DNA of 64,000 nt from Odiellus spinosus (taxonomy: Eukaryota; Arthropoda; Arachnida; Opiliones; Phalangiidae): assembly GCA_963920705.1 (NCBI GenBank), contig OY987232.1, positions 16,183,726 through 16,247,725 on the forward strand. Reading direction: 5' to 3'. A model generated the notes under the pieces. The model saw only the letters and a program-made list of their open reading frames with translations. It searched no databases and was not told where the DNA came from. The position numbers and the translations under genes were made by a program. Positions 1 to 9,364 of this stretch are shown here, piece by piece (position 1 is the first letter of the stretch; every line of letters begins with the position of its first letter).

Positions 1-465
1 TCTTCATTGAAGCCAACCAGGGTCTATCAGGATTCTTTCCCTCATGTTGAAGTAGTTTCTGTATATCTTTGGGATCGTAGATCCAAATAAACTTGTTGAA
101 GGTCGTCAGATTGACCCTTACAATTGGACCATAGTCATCGTACATCTTCAACGAAGCCAGACTGAACCGACGCAGATCGTATTTACCTAATTTGGACACA
201 AAGCACGATGTTGTACGTTTAGCTTCAAAAGTCACTGTAAATTTATAATATTACCGACGAAGGGCATAAATGTCCATATATTTCCTATAATGGGGAAAGA
301 CATAGCGCCTGGAATTTTCTTCGCCGGTATAGCCTTGGAGTATTCGACTTCATGAAGAGTTGCGTTCGACTGATTCAACCCTGACGTAACTGCAGTTCTA
401 CAATTCGCTATCGTCAATGCCGATAGTGTTTTTCTTAAGGCACAAACGCTTAAAACTCGTTCCAT
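1..465 (-). CDS. Mitochondrial-clan cytochrome P450, 5' part (paralogue 1)
   Basis: Partial P450 cut by the left window edge. Exon 1 is 465 down to 255 (start codon at 463-465; donor GTAATA) and exon 2 begins at 186 after a TTAG acceptor. Both boundaries are phase 1, and they match the complete paralogue at 2948-7530. The N-terminus MERVLSVCALRKTL is basic and amphipathic, as in mitochondrial import presequences. It is followed by the proline hinge IPGAMSFPIIGNIW and, in exon 2, by the segment GKYDLRRF...YGPIVRVNL typical of the P450 N-terminal lobe. The heme and I-helix regions lie outside the window. It is very similar to the neighbouring gene and has the same strand and intron positions, so it is a tandem duplicate. 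The substrate cannot be told; mitochondrial-clan enzymes serve both ecdysteroid synthesis and detoxification. Confidence 0.85.
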
Positions 466-527
466 AGTGACGTCTACAAAATCAATATTTTTAAAAATGT
501 TTTAAATGTAATATACCATTCAATTTT

Positions 528-764
528 GGTTCGTGGGTCATCGACCAATCGAATGTTTTCGGAGTTTCATCATAATCTCGTCTGAACGACGGGCCTTTGT
601 TCATTGGTCGATGACCCTTCAATACGAAGAAATTCAGGATATCCATGAATCCAGCTAAGCCTATTTCTTAAGTTTAATATTTATTTGTAAAAACATTTTA
701 CTGGTGGATAGGATTAAGCCTAATTAAACGATAAAAATAATCTTTGTTAAGTTGCATTCTCCCT
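528..764. mobile_element. Family D (TTAA) MITE, truncated
   Basis: Only the right half of a family D element: the inner segment with GGTCATCGACCAATCG, then AGCTAAGCCTATTT, ending in GTTGCATTCTCCCT followed by TTAA. It sits in the upstream region of P450 paralogue 1. Confidence 0.75.
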
Positions 765-768
765 TTAA

Positions 769-1389
769 ATATATATACCATAAATATTTAATTAGTTAGA
801 GATTAGGATAAAATTAACGTAATTAAAACAAAATTTTAAAAGCCTACCGGTTATAGCAATTCCTTTAATATAATACTCAATTTTCTGTTCGGTAAGTATG
901 GGTAACTATTCAACGTATACTATCTAGACATATCTGACTTCGAACGTTTCCAAATCTATCTAATCTCAATGTTGTTATTTTAAAAATATCTTTATAATGC
1001 GTGCGGCTGTTTAGTAGCAGTAGATACGTCATCAAATAAAAGCGGCCTTCAATAATTTTATGGCCCTGACACCGGTTTGTTTAGTGAAGGTTGTATAACG
1101 TCAAGAGGGAGACAAGGTTTTTAGACCTTTACATTACGTTTTTATTATTGTTCTTAATATTACCTGTCAAAACTATAATTGAAGGTCGACAATTGCCATG
1201 ATAATATAATCTATAGTACAAAACTTAAAGATCATTTGGCCAAAGAAGCAATTTCCCCCCTTTTGAAGTGTGTAACTTTTATAATATTTCAAATCAACAC
1301 AAAATAGATGAGCAGACAAACTTTTAGCATGATTTTATTTATGATATCATGAATATATCATTATCATGTTTTTCATGAATGGGTAGTAC
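769..1389. promoter_or_regulatory. Upstream region of P450 paralogue 1, duplicated upstream of paralogue 2
   Basis: No coding potential seen. Several blocks here align by eye with the region upstream of paralogue 2 (7651-8211 and 8560-8640), for example GGTTATAGCAATTCC against AGTTATAGTAATCCC, and CAAAACTTAAAGATCATTTGG against CAAAACTTAAAGGTAATTTGG. The tandem duplication therefore included upstream DNA. The TATATAAAAG box of paralogue 2 is degenerate here (near 878-888). Regulatory function is inferred from position only. Confidence 0.45.
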
Positions 1390-1728
1390 TAGAAGTAGAT
1401 GAAACCCTCCTTTGAAGTCTACTACTCTAATGTTCCATATAGCCCTCCTCTCTGTATGGGTAAAATTCCCAACTTTACGAGATCGGAGGGGTCCTACTTC
1501 ATACCCCCCTGTCTACGGAAAATTGGAAATTCTCTCTCTCCACAAACGACGACGTTTTTTTTGACGAACTCCGAGGCTGCTAGAGATATTCGCTCGACGA
1601 ACTCCCGCTCCGAAAATATCTACCGTTAGGAGGCGTACGAATCGCGCTTTTTGAAACTAACCCATACAGAGAGGGGTAAACAAGACCTGGGAGTAATAGA
1701 CTTCAAAGGAGGGTTTCATCGGCTTCTG
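1390..1728. mobile_element. Family A MITE, copy 1
   Basis: Palindromic family A element (described at 5978-6315) with a diverged left terminus (TAGAAGTAGATGAAACCC). No matching target duplication is visible, so this is an older or rearranged copy. Confidence 0.85.
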
Positions 1729-2907
1729 ATATTATCTATTAATTAAATGCTCATTCATTAGGCCAATCTACAAAATACCGTTTTCATCCTTGTTTTATTT
1801 GCCTAGATTTACAAGCTGTGTTTAGTAAACTTACTTGGGATCGAGGGGCAAACCACTCTTGAAATCAGGTGTACAAACTAAATGGTTTCAATTCGGAATC
1901 TCTGAGAACCAAATGAATCTGGAATCATGTGTACAAATTTTTCTATATTGGTTTTCCCCTCGTTCTCAAGTTCAGTCCAACCTAGATTAAGCCTACATAT
2001 ACCTATATGTTAAGGCTATGGTCCTATTAGACAAGAAACTGCATAGGTCTGAGAAATGGTTTTATCATTTTGGTCGCAGCAGTCTGGCGGATAAAGTCGC
2101 CCGAGTCGGTCTTTTGTCGTTGCATGACTGGACCGTCTGGACGCGACTTGCTACTCTGTAAGTTTAATTCAAATTTAGAATAAATAAACCTCGTAATTAA
2201 GTCAATTAATCGGTTACGGAATATAGTTAAGACTCTAATCTATCCGAAATTGCTTAGTGTTGTGTGTACGGGAAGGTTTTTAGGGGCGGTTTGTTTTGTT
2301 GAATAATCAACCTTGTGTAAAGCGTGAAATCGTCTAAGCGATCGTGTTAGGCCTGTGAATTTTGGTCTAAATAGTGTTCGGTTTATTGTGATCTTGGAAT
2401 ACCATTGAAAACGCGAAATATCAACGTTTTCTTGTGACATAATGAAGAAAAGTGTTCTTCCGAGTGGAATTTAGTCATATCACGGATAGTTTTGGTGAGT
2501 ACCCTAACCACATTTGGCCTGTTTTCATTTATATCCTTGTGTGTTATACAATGATTGTACTGTATTTAAAAGCGTTATTAACTTTAACCATATTAATCAT
2601 TGGGTACCTAAGAATATACACATAAAGTGAATATGATAATGATAAGATAATGGATGAAAGGGTGTAGCTACCCTCAACTTTCAAATTATGCAACCAAACT
2701 GATAACGAAAATATTAAGTATGGACTCATTACAAAACCATGCATAATCTCTTAAAGAGAAACAGAAACAGACCGAAATTTGATTTATTTTAACAAATCTA
2801 CCCAAACCCATGGGGATGCTTGTCCATGATTATTTCATATCCATGATTGACCTGAGTATTCACTGTGATGCATGGTCTTCTTTTCGATTTTTACTCGGAG
2901 TCACAAA
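1729..2907. other. Intergenic, no confident feature
   Basis: Lies between the 3' end of P450 paralogue 2 and the upstream region of paralogue 1. Two donor-like sites on the plus strand (TCTGTAAGT near 2156-2164, TTTTGGTGAGTA near 2490-2501) follow short open stretches, but I see no acceptable gene structure. Confidence 0.3.
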
Positions 2908-2913
2908 TTTATT
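2908..2913 (-). terminator. Poly(A) signal of P450 paralogue 2
   Basis: AATAAA on the minus strand (TTTATT on plus), about 35 bp past the stop codon at 2948-2950. Its position fits a cleavage/polyadenylation signal. Confidence 0.6.
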
Positions 2914-2947
2914 TTCAATAAGCTCCAATTATTATGTTTGTTTTTCT

Positions 2948-5900
2948 TCAATTCACATCTCGATCGTGAAATTGGAATCTAAGCGGTTTATCCGGTACGT
3001 TGATTAGTCGCGAATAAATTCCAATATCTTCGTGGTGATACTCGATGCGATAACGTTGTATTAACTAGAAATACAGTTTGAAACCATTTTTAGGGTAAGG
3101 TTTACCTGTCGCAATCTAATTATGAATAGAGCTCGGAATTCGTATAACTTTTGTTAATTGAATAGGACCATCGTGAATGTCAATCAGATATTAAAATATC
3201 CATTTCTTATTCGAGTTAACGGATACCCGAATGTAACGGCAAACTTACAATTCGTACTCATTGTTATTTAGGAAATTGATACGAGTTATAAGAGTTATTC
3301 ATTCGCCGATTAGAAATATTTGAAACCTTTCGAGTTTCTTCGTCTATTTTAACCCAAATTGAGATCTTGTAGCTAGAATTGTTCCTTTCGATTTAGATGA
3401 AAAAATCGAATTATTATATTTCATTCTACACGGATTTCGAGAAACGTCGTATTTTTATCTCGGCGTTATCCGTTCGAATAAACGCGATTTGTTTATTAAT
3501 CGAGCTTAAAATTTTATCTCCGGGTCTAATTCGTATCCAGCATTTGATACGCGTCTTTTTATGTAATTCGTGGATTTATATTAACTTAAATTTACCCGAG
3601 ATTAAAATATCTAGTTATCAATGGATATCCAATGTTATTCATTATCCGATTCTGAGCTCTAATTATGAACTATTTATTTTACCCTGAGTATGCCGGTGTA
3701 CAATTCTTGTTCGGCTATCCGTCGACCAATACAAGACCGTGCCCCGATTCCGAATGGTAGGAAAGCGTAAGGATTAATTTTCTCATCATCTTCTAATTGG
3801 TCTTGTCGACTCTTCAACCATCTTTCAGGGATAAATTGCTTTGCGTTTTTAAAGTTGATGTCCAGGCGATCAGCAGCCATCATTACCACAAATATCCTAG
3901 TCTTTAATTGAACAAAAAAGGTTTAGTATCTGATTTAAACAAAACATGGGTCCCCCTATTGCTTAAAATTAAGAATGCAGCCTAAGAACAACTTACAGTT
4001 GATTTTTAATTGATTACTTATCGTTTAAATATGCCTAATCCATTAATTTAAAAAAACTACAAACAAATATTAAATCAAAAATAAAAACTTGTCCTGAAAT
4101 TAGGCTTAGCTGATTTCATGGAGATCCTGAATTCTTCTCATTGAAGTGTTTTTAACCAATGAACAAAAGCCCCTCGTTAAGGCGAGATCTCCATGCTACT
4201 TCAAATGACATTCGATTGGTTGCTGACCCTTCAATCCGTCACTTCGTTATTTGTAGTCCAATTTTTGGAGTTAATGGTCTTATTTTGTAGCTCTTAATGA
4301 GTTCTATTTGTCCTGTCCTTTTAAGAGATTTGCAAAAATTGGGTTAAACTAACATCTTTAGGTACTTGATATCCCGAAAGAACTATATTTTCATGGACCT
4401 TTCGAACCATGGCGCCAGCGACAGGAAGCAATCTCATGCTTTCTTTTAAGCACGCTTTAGTGTATCTGATATTGTTGAGAGTGTCTTGAGTGATTGGCGT
4501 ATCGGTTGTCGGCAACAGATTGATTATTTCTTGGTGAACTTTCTCTTGAATTTCAGGATTTTTTGCCATGAAGTACATGAAAAATCCAAGCGAATTTGAT
4601 GTCTGAAATTCAAATTGAAAGGGTCCTTTAAAGGGATTGTTTTAACAAAGATATTACCTTGATTTTAAATCGAAAAACATCCAAAAGATATCAAACTCTT
4701 CATGTATCCCAGTTAAGCCTACTTTCCGAGTGACTTATTAAAAGCATAATAGGCTTAATATTTGTTTCACTTTCTTTACTAGTGCGTTGTTGAGTTGAAT
4801 TCGCTTTAATTAACCGGTTCATCGTTTGTAGGCGTTAAATAATGACCTACTGTATCAATTCCGGCCAAGAACATGTCTCTAATCATGACTGATATCATCT
4901 TAGGAGGCGTTTTTTGCAGAAGTAAATTTTCCAGTAAAGTTAAATCCGCATCTTCATCTTGTTTTTTCAGTTCGAGTCGTTCTTCGGCTTGTTTCAGATA
5001 TTTCAGAGCCACACTGTTTCGCAAAGATAATCTTATTTAGTCAGGGCTTTAATCCGCTTTAACCTGTAAATTATAGACATGAGGTGGTTACCTGGTGAAG
5101 AATTTTACATTGTTTTGAAACTCTCTGAAACGACGCGTAGGAAAAAATCGCCAAAATGGAATAATGGCAAATTCTACATCGAACATTTGTTCGAAAACAT
5201 CTTGTGCCGATTTGATTAGTTTCAGTCCTTCGGAATCTTTGTCGGCATCTTTTCGTAGGCAACCCAAATGAGTGTCTAAAGCTACAACTCCGACGGCTAA
5301 AATAGAAATATTCAATGTCACTTGGCTATTTTCTGCTAGGATAGGTGAATCAAATTTTGAATCTCACATTCAAGAGCCCATTTGTTCAATTCCGTGTTCA
5401 AGTCATCAACTTCTTTGTCGTCTTTTCTCAAATATTGAATTCTTTCGGCAAATTCCTTGGCAACACTATCCATCGCTGGTAGAAAAGTAATGACAGTCTT
5501 GGGTTTCATCATGTGAGGTTGAACAAGTGTTCGCAAATCGTACCATTCTTGACCGTTCCTAATAAAGAATGAAAATAGAGCTTGAAACTCAATGGCAAAC
5601 AATTCTCTACTGGTCGCATTTTTTTTTGCTTAAACCAAAAGTCTATATCTTAATTCCATAAAAGTAAACAACGCCCCCGTAGCTTAATACTTTCAGCAAA
5701 GGTCCGGGTAAAGGTACCAGCAGATTCTGATTCGAGACACTCGCCGCAGTTGGGGTAAATAGTGAAATCGGAAGCGCCACTCTGCGGAGAAATTCTGGAG
5801 TTAGGAGGGAAGACCTTCCGTCCCTCTCTCCCGACTCAAAATATCGAGGAAGGGTCCAAATCACTCGAGGCAGACAGGGGTGATGACTTTTTTGACTATT

Positions 5901-7530
5901 TTGAAGTTGATGGACTATGACGCAAAACTGGACCTTTGCTGATAGTATTGGAATAAAGTGATAGGATTTGCTTAAACCAGAAGCCGATGAAACCCTCCTT
6001 TGAAGTCTATTACTCCCGGGTCTTGTCTACCCCTCTCTGTATGGGTTAGTTTCAAAAAGCGCGATTCGTACGCCTCCTAACGGTAGATATTTTCGGAGCG
6101 GGAGTTCGTCGAGCGAATATCTCTAGCAGCCTCGGAGTTCGTCAAAAAAACGTCGTCGTTTGTGGAGAGAGAGAATTTCCAATTTTCCGTAGACAGGGGG
6201 GTATGAAGTAGGACCCCTCCGATCTCGTAAAATTTGTAATTTTACCCATACAGAGAGGAGCGCTATATGGAACATTAGAGTAGTAGACTTCAAAGGAGGG
6301 TTTTATCGGCTTCTGCTTAAACTTATTGACTTGTGGGTCCAGTTTTTGTTTAAAAAGGAGCCACAAACATATTTTATTTACGTGTTAATTAATCCTTCGT
6401 GGGGAAGTTCATCCTTCAGATTTTGAGCCACTTTCTTCATGGACGCCAATAAGGGTCTTTCCGGCATCTTTCCATCTTGTTGGAGTACTTTCTGGAAATC
6501 TTTGATGTCGTAGATCCAAATGAACTTGTTGAAAGTTGTCAGATTGACTTTTATGATTGGACCATAGTCTTCGTACATTTTCAACGTCGTAAAATCGAAA
6601 CGACGCATATCGTATTTACCTAATCGTAAGGTCGATTAAACATAGTGCTTCTAAAGCTACGGTCACACTAACATTTCTTAAAGGGAGAATGCAACCTAAT
6701 TACAAGTGATTTTTTATCGATTCCTTATCGTTTAAATAGGCCTAATCCACCGATAAAAAGTTTACAAAACAAATATTAAACTAGAAATAAATTTAAAACT
6801 TACCCTGAAAATAGGCTTAGCGGGATTCATGGAGATCCTGAATCGCGTCCGTGTAAGGTCTAGCGACCAATGAGCAAAGGCCCGTCGTTCACGCGAGATC
6901 TCGACGAGACTTACGTCGCGCGCGATTGGTCGCTAGACCTTTCACGGGAAGAAATCAGGAGCTCCATGAATCCCACTAAGCCTATTTTCAGGGTAAGTTT
7001 TAAATTTATTTCTAGTTTAATATTTGTTTGTAAATATTTTCAGTAGTGGATTAGGCCTATTTAAACAATAAGGAATCGATAAAAAATCACTTGTTGTTAG
7101 GTTGCATTCTCCCTTTAATCGATTTGAAACGATAAAATCAAACCGATTTTCAAATTTCCACGCATTATCGTTATAAATCGATTTATCGTAGCTTCATCTA
7201 TCAGTTGTTGAAACCGAATCGGTATGAAACTGGTTCCCGAAGCAGTTTCGAGAAATCGAATCAAATCAAATCGATTTCAAGGCTTAGTATGAACGCGGCT
7301 AAAGTCACTGTATTACCGACGAAAGGCATGAATGACCATAAATTTCCTATTATGGGGAAAGACATTGCTCCTGGAATTTGATTCGTTGGTTTAGCCTTGG
7401 CGTATTCAATTTCATTATCACTCGTAGTGTTCGGTTGATTCAACGCTGACGTAACTGCAGTTCTGCAATTCGCCAACGTTAATTCTGGTAGCGTTTTTCT
7501 TAAGGCACAAAGGCTTAAAAGTCGCTCCAT
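2948..7530 (-). CDS. Mitochondrial-clan cytochrome P450, complete (paralogue 2)
   Basis: Heme-thiolate monooxygenase, 537 residues over 8 exons: 7530-7317, 6619-6382, 5558-5368, 5296-5092, 5031-4851, 4602-4354, 3901-3683, 3064-2948. All junctions are GT-AG and the reading phases join exactly (1614 nt in total). A basic presequence (MERLLSLCALRKTL) is followed by the proline hinge IPGAMSFPIIGN. The I-helix AGIDTTS (about residues 339-345) is split by intron 5. The K-helix ExxR is KESMR (E397, R400), then FIPERW, then the heme loop FGIGARSCIGRR with the ligand Cys near 483. GRRIAEQE is the mitochondrial-clan form, which is served by adrenodoxin. The last exon ends VPDKPLRFQF. Length is usual for the clan. 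Introns carry MITEs of families A, D, E, F and I. I cannot assign a CYP subfamily or substrate. Confidence 0.93.
3127..3661. mobile_element. Family E hAT-like MITE, copy 1 (reference)
   Basis: 535 bp in the last intron of P450 paralogue 2. Terminal inverted repeats TAGAGCTCGGAATTCG and ...GATTCTGAGCTCTA are flanked by an exact 8-bp duplication ATTATGAA (3119-3126 and 3662-3669). An 8-bp duplication with TAGAG ends is typical of the hAT superfamily. The interior is AT-rich and non-coding. The right copy of the duplication ends only 13 bp from the exon 7 donor. Confidence 0.85.
3964..4236. mobile_element. Family D MITE, diverged
   Basis: Intron 6 of P450 paralogue 2. Begins TTAAAATTAAGAATGCAGCC, a diverged form of the D terminus, continues through CGTTTAAATATGCCTAATCC and the AGCGACC/GGTTGCTGACC core, and lacks the right arm. 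Confidence 0.65.
5636..5970. mobile_element. Family F MITE, copy 1 (reference)
   Basis: 335 bp, inverted ends CAAAAGTCTATATCTTAA and ...AAAGTGATAGGATTTG, with a second inner inverted segment (GTAGCTTAATACTTTCAGC). Flanked on both sides by CTTAAAC (5629-5635, 5971-5977), a 7-bp target duplication. Lies in intron 2 of P450 paralogue 2, directly followed by a family A copy that reused the same heptamer. Confidence 0.8.
5978..6315. mobile_element. Family A MITE, copy 2 (reference)
   Basis: 338-bp near-perfect palindrome. Ends CAGAAGCCGATGAAACCC and ...CATCGGCTTCTG; 7-bp target duplication CTTAAAC (5971-5977, 6316-6322). Carries a conserved inner block with CAAACGACGACG and CTCTCTCTCCAC. The open frames in it are by-products of the palindrome, not genes. 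This is the most abundant family in the window (16 copies). CA...TG ends and a 7-bp duplication do not match the usual hAT (8), mariner (TA) or piggyBac (TTAA) signatures. Confidence 0.93.
6652..7303. mobile_element. Family I repeat, interrupted by family D
   Basis: Left part 6652-6677 (AGCTACGGTCACACTAACA) and right part 7119-7303 (...TTAGTATGAACGCGGCT) are inverted with respect to each other and are separated by a complete family D element. The same sequence recurs at 12306-12605 and 42842-42932 (shared ACTGGTTCCCGAAGCAGTTTC). Lies in intron 1 of P450 paralogue 2. Confidence 0.6.
6682..7114. mobile_element. Family D (TTAA) MITE, copy 4 (reference)
   Basis: 433-bp palindromic element flanked by TTAA on both sides (6678-6681, 7115-7118). 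Terminal inverted repeats AGGGAGAATGCAACCTAA and TTAGGTTGCATTCTCCCT. The TTAA target with AGGG ends suggests a Kolobok- or piggyBac-type transposase; AGGG fits Kolobok better. Inserted into a family I repeat. Confidence 0.88.
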
Positions 7531-7670
7531 AGTGACGTCTACAAAACCATTAATTTTAAAATTACAATATAATTTCTTAAAGACCTTATCTGCTCTAGAA
7601 TTTGCCCCTTTAAAATCATCTTTCCCCAGATAAACACAGATTAACTTTGACTTACCAGTTATAGTAATCC

Positions 7671-7680
7671 CTTTTATATA
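7671..7680 (-). promoter_or_regulatory. TATA box of P450 paralogue 2
   Basis: TATATAAAAG on the minus strand, about 140 bp upstream of the start codon at 7530, within a block shared with paralogue 1. Transcription start not seen; assignment from motif and position. Confidence 0.5.
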
Positions 7681-7736
7681 CTTCGCTGTTTTCTGATGGG
7701 TAATTGTCTATTATCTATATCTTTTCTTCGTCTAGG

Positions 7737-8017
7737 CAAGGAGGATCAGAGAAGGAGAGGAAATGTGGGGACGGCGCGGTTCCTACTGCGTCGGCCTAAA
7801 CTCCCACTCTGGGAGAACGGGGGTAGAGACGTTTCGTGGTAAAATGTTGTCGCGTGGGTAAAACGAATCCTTTATGAGACGCGCTAGCTAGCGACCACGT
7901 GACAACAGTTTACCTCGAGAATTTCCTATCCCCCCTTTCCACCCGAGTGGGAGATTGGCTCCTCTCTCTCTAACTCAACGCAGCCCCCTATTTCCTCTCC
8001 TTCTCTGATCCTCCTTG
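7737..8017. mobile_element. Family C MITE, copy 1 (reference)
   Basis: 281-bp palindrome with ends CAAGGAGGATCAGAGAAGG and ...CTTCTCTGATCCTCCTTG; 7-bp target duplication GTCTAGG (7730-7736, 8018-8024). GC-rich interior with CACGTGAC and a GCTAGCTAGC centre. Lies just upstream of the P450 paralogue 2 TATA box. Confidence 0.9.
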
Positions 8018-8211
8018 GTCTAGGCATATCTTATCTATTGTTATTTTAAAATCATGCTTATCTTTTAAATTGCTCGCAACTGTTTCGTAGCGGTAGTTAT
8101 TTCGTCAAATAAAACCCCGTACCTTCTCAAGTTTTATAACCTTGACATATTTATTTAGTAATTGATTATTTAAATCAGGATTGATACAAACTTTCGAGAT
8201 CTTTACAATAC

Positions 8212-8550
8212 CAGAAGCCGATGAAACCCTCCTTTGAAGTCTACTACTCTAATGTTCCATATAGCGCTATTCTCTGTATGGGTAAAATTCACAATTTTAC
8301 CGAGATCAGAAGGGTCCTACTTCATACCCCCCTGTCTACGGAAAATTGGAAATTCTCTCTCTCCACAAACGACGACGTTTTTTTGACGAACTCCAAGGCT
8401 GCTAGAGATATTCGCTCGACGAACTCCGGCTCCGAAAATATCTACCGTTAGGAGGCGTACGGATCGCGCCTTTTGAGAATAACCCATACAGAGAGGGGTA
8501 GACAAGACCCGGGAATTATAGACTTCAAAGGAGGGTTTCATCGGCTTCTG
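8212..8550. mobile_element. Family A MITE, copy 3
   Basis: Full-length palindrome with intact CAGAAGCCG...CGGCTTCTG ends; flanks ACAATAC and ATATGTG do not match, so the duplication has decayed. Inserted in the duplicated region upstream of P450 paralogue 2. Confidence 0.9.
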
Positions 8551-8696
8551 ATATGTGTCAAAACGATTATTGCATATCGACAATGGTAACTCTAGAGTTC
8601 ACAAAACTTAAAGGTAATTTGGCAAAAGATGTAGCTGTCCCTATCTCTAGAATTAAGTGTCAAAAATGTTTCAAATAACTGAAACCATACTCTTAA

Positions 8697-9160
8697 AGGG
8701 AGAATGCAACCTAGCAAATGATTTTTGATCGATTCCTTATCGTTTAAATACACCTAATCCACCAATAACCAGAGGTATCCAGACAGTCTGGATAAACGTG
8801 GAGTGATGGTCAATCGAGTACTCGGTAACCGCGTAAAAAATGTAAATGATTCTTACCCGCGCAAAAAAATTAAATCAAAAAATAAATAAATGGAAAAAAG
8901 AGTCTTCGCGCCAGATGGCGCCAGGGACTCCAGCCAGAGAGAGAGAGAAAACTCTCAACTGTCGACGAAAACATGGGTGTAACACGAAAAATTTGCCCTT
9001 TTTTAGGAGCGACTACATCTGTATTTCGAGTTATCTTTCTATAACGTGTAGTGATGACGTCATCACTCCAAGTAAAAGTATGCAAAACAAATATTAAACT
9101 AGAAATAAATTTAAAACTTATCCGGAAAATAGGCTTAGCGGGATTCATGGAGATCCTGAT
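8697..9160. mobile_element. Family D MITE, interrupted by family H
   Basis: Begins AGGGAGAATGCAACC after TTAA (8693-8696), is broken at about 8769 by a family H element, resumes at about 9080 with ACAAATATTAAACTAG, and stops at GGAGATCCTGATG without its right arm. Confidence 0.7.
8770..9072. mobile_element. Family H repeat, copy 1
   Basis: About 300 bp starting CAGAGGTATCCAGACAGTC and carrying ACGTGGAGTGATG near the left end and its near-inverse TGATGACGTCATCACTCC at the right end. A second copy is at 53211-53858. No coding content; superfamily not recognised. Confidence 0.6.
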
Positions 9161-9364
9161 GACATCACTCTCGATATTTCGAGTGAGTCCATAGATATAC
9201 AGGGTGTTTCGAAAATGGTGGTAGGACCGAGTTACATTGGGTGCCATGACTTGTTTTTCGTACGGGGCGCCGTTTAAGAGTTACGAAATGAATCATGTCT
9301 GGATGACCCCTTAACGTACATTAATAAACGTATACTTAATTAATCATACAAATATATTAATTTA

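Noticed and set aside
2240-2440. Minus-strand frame with KVDYSTKQTAPKN, considered as the P450 C-terminal exon
   Set aside because: No phase-compatible acceptor. A far better terminal exon with VPDKPLRFQF, correct phase and nearby poly(A) signal lies at 2948-3064.
5978-6315. Recurrent open frames in family A (starting MKPSFEVYYS and the opposite-strand VKFTILR type)
   Set aside because: They recur in every copy, on both strands, and are by-products of a palindromic MITE. They have no start context, splice structure or domain.
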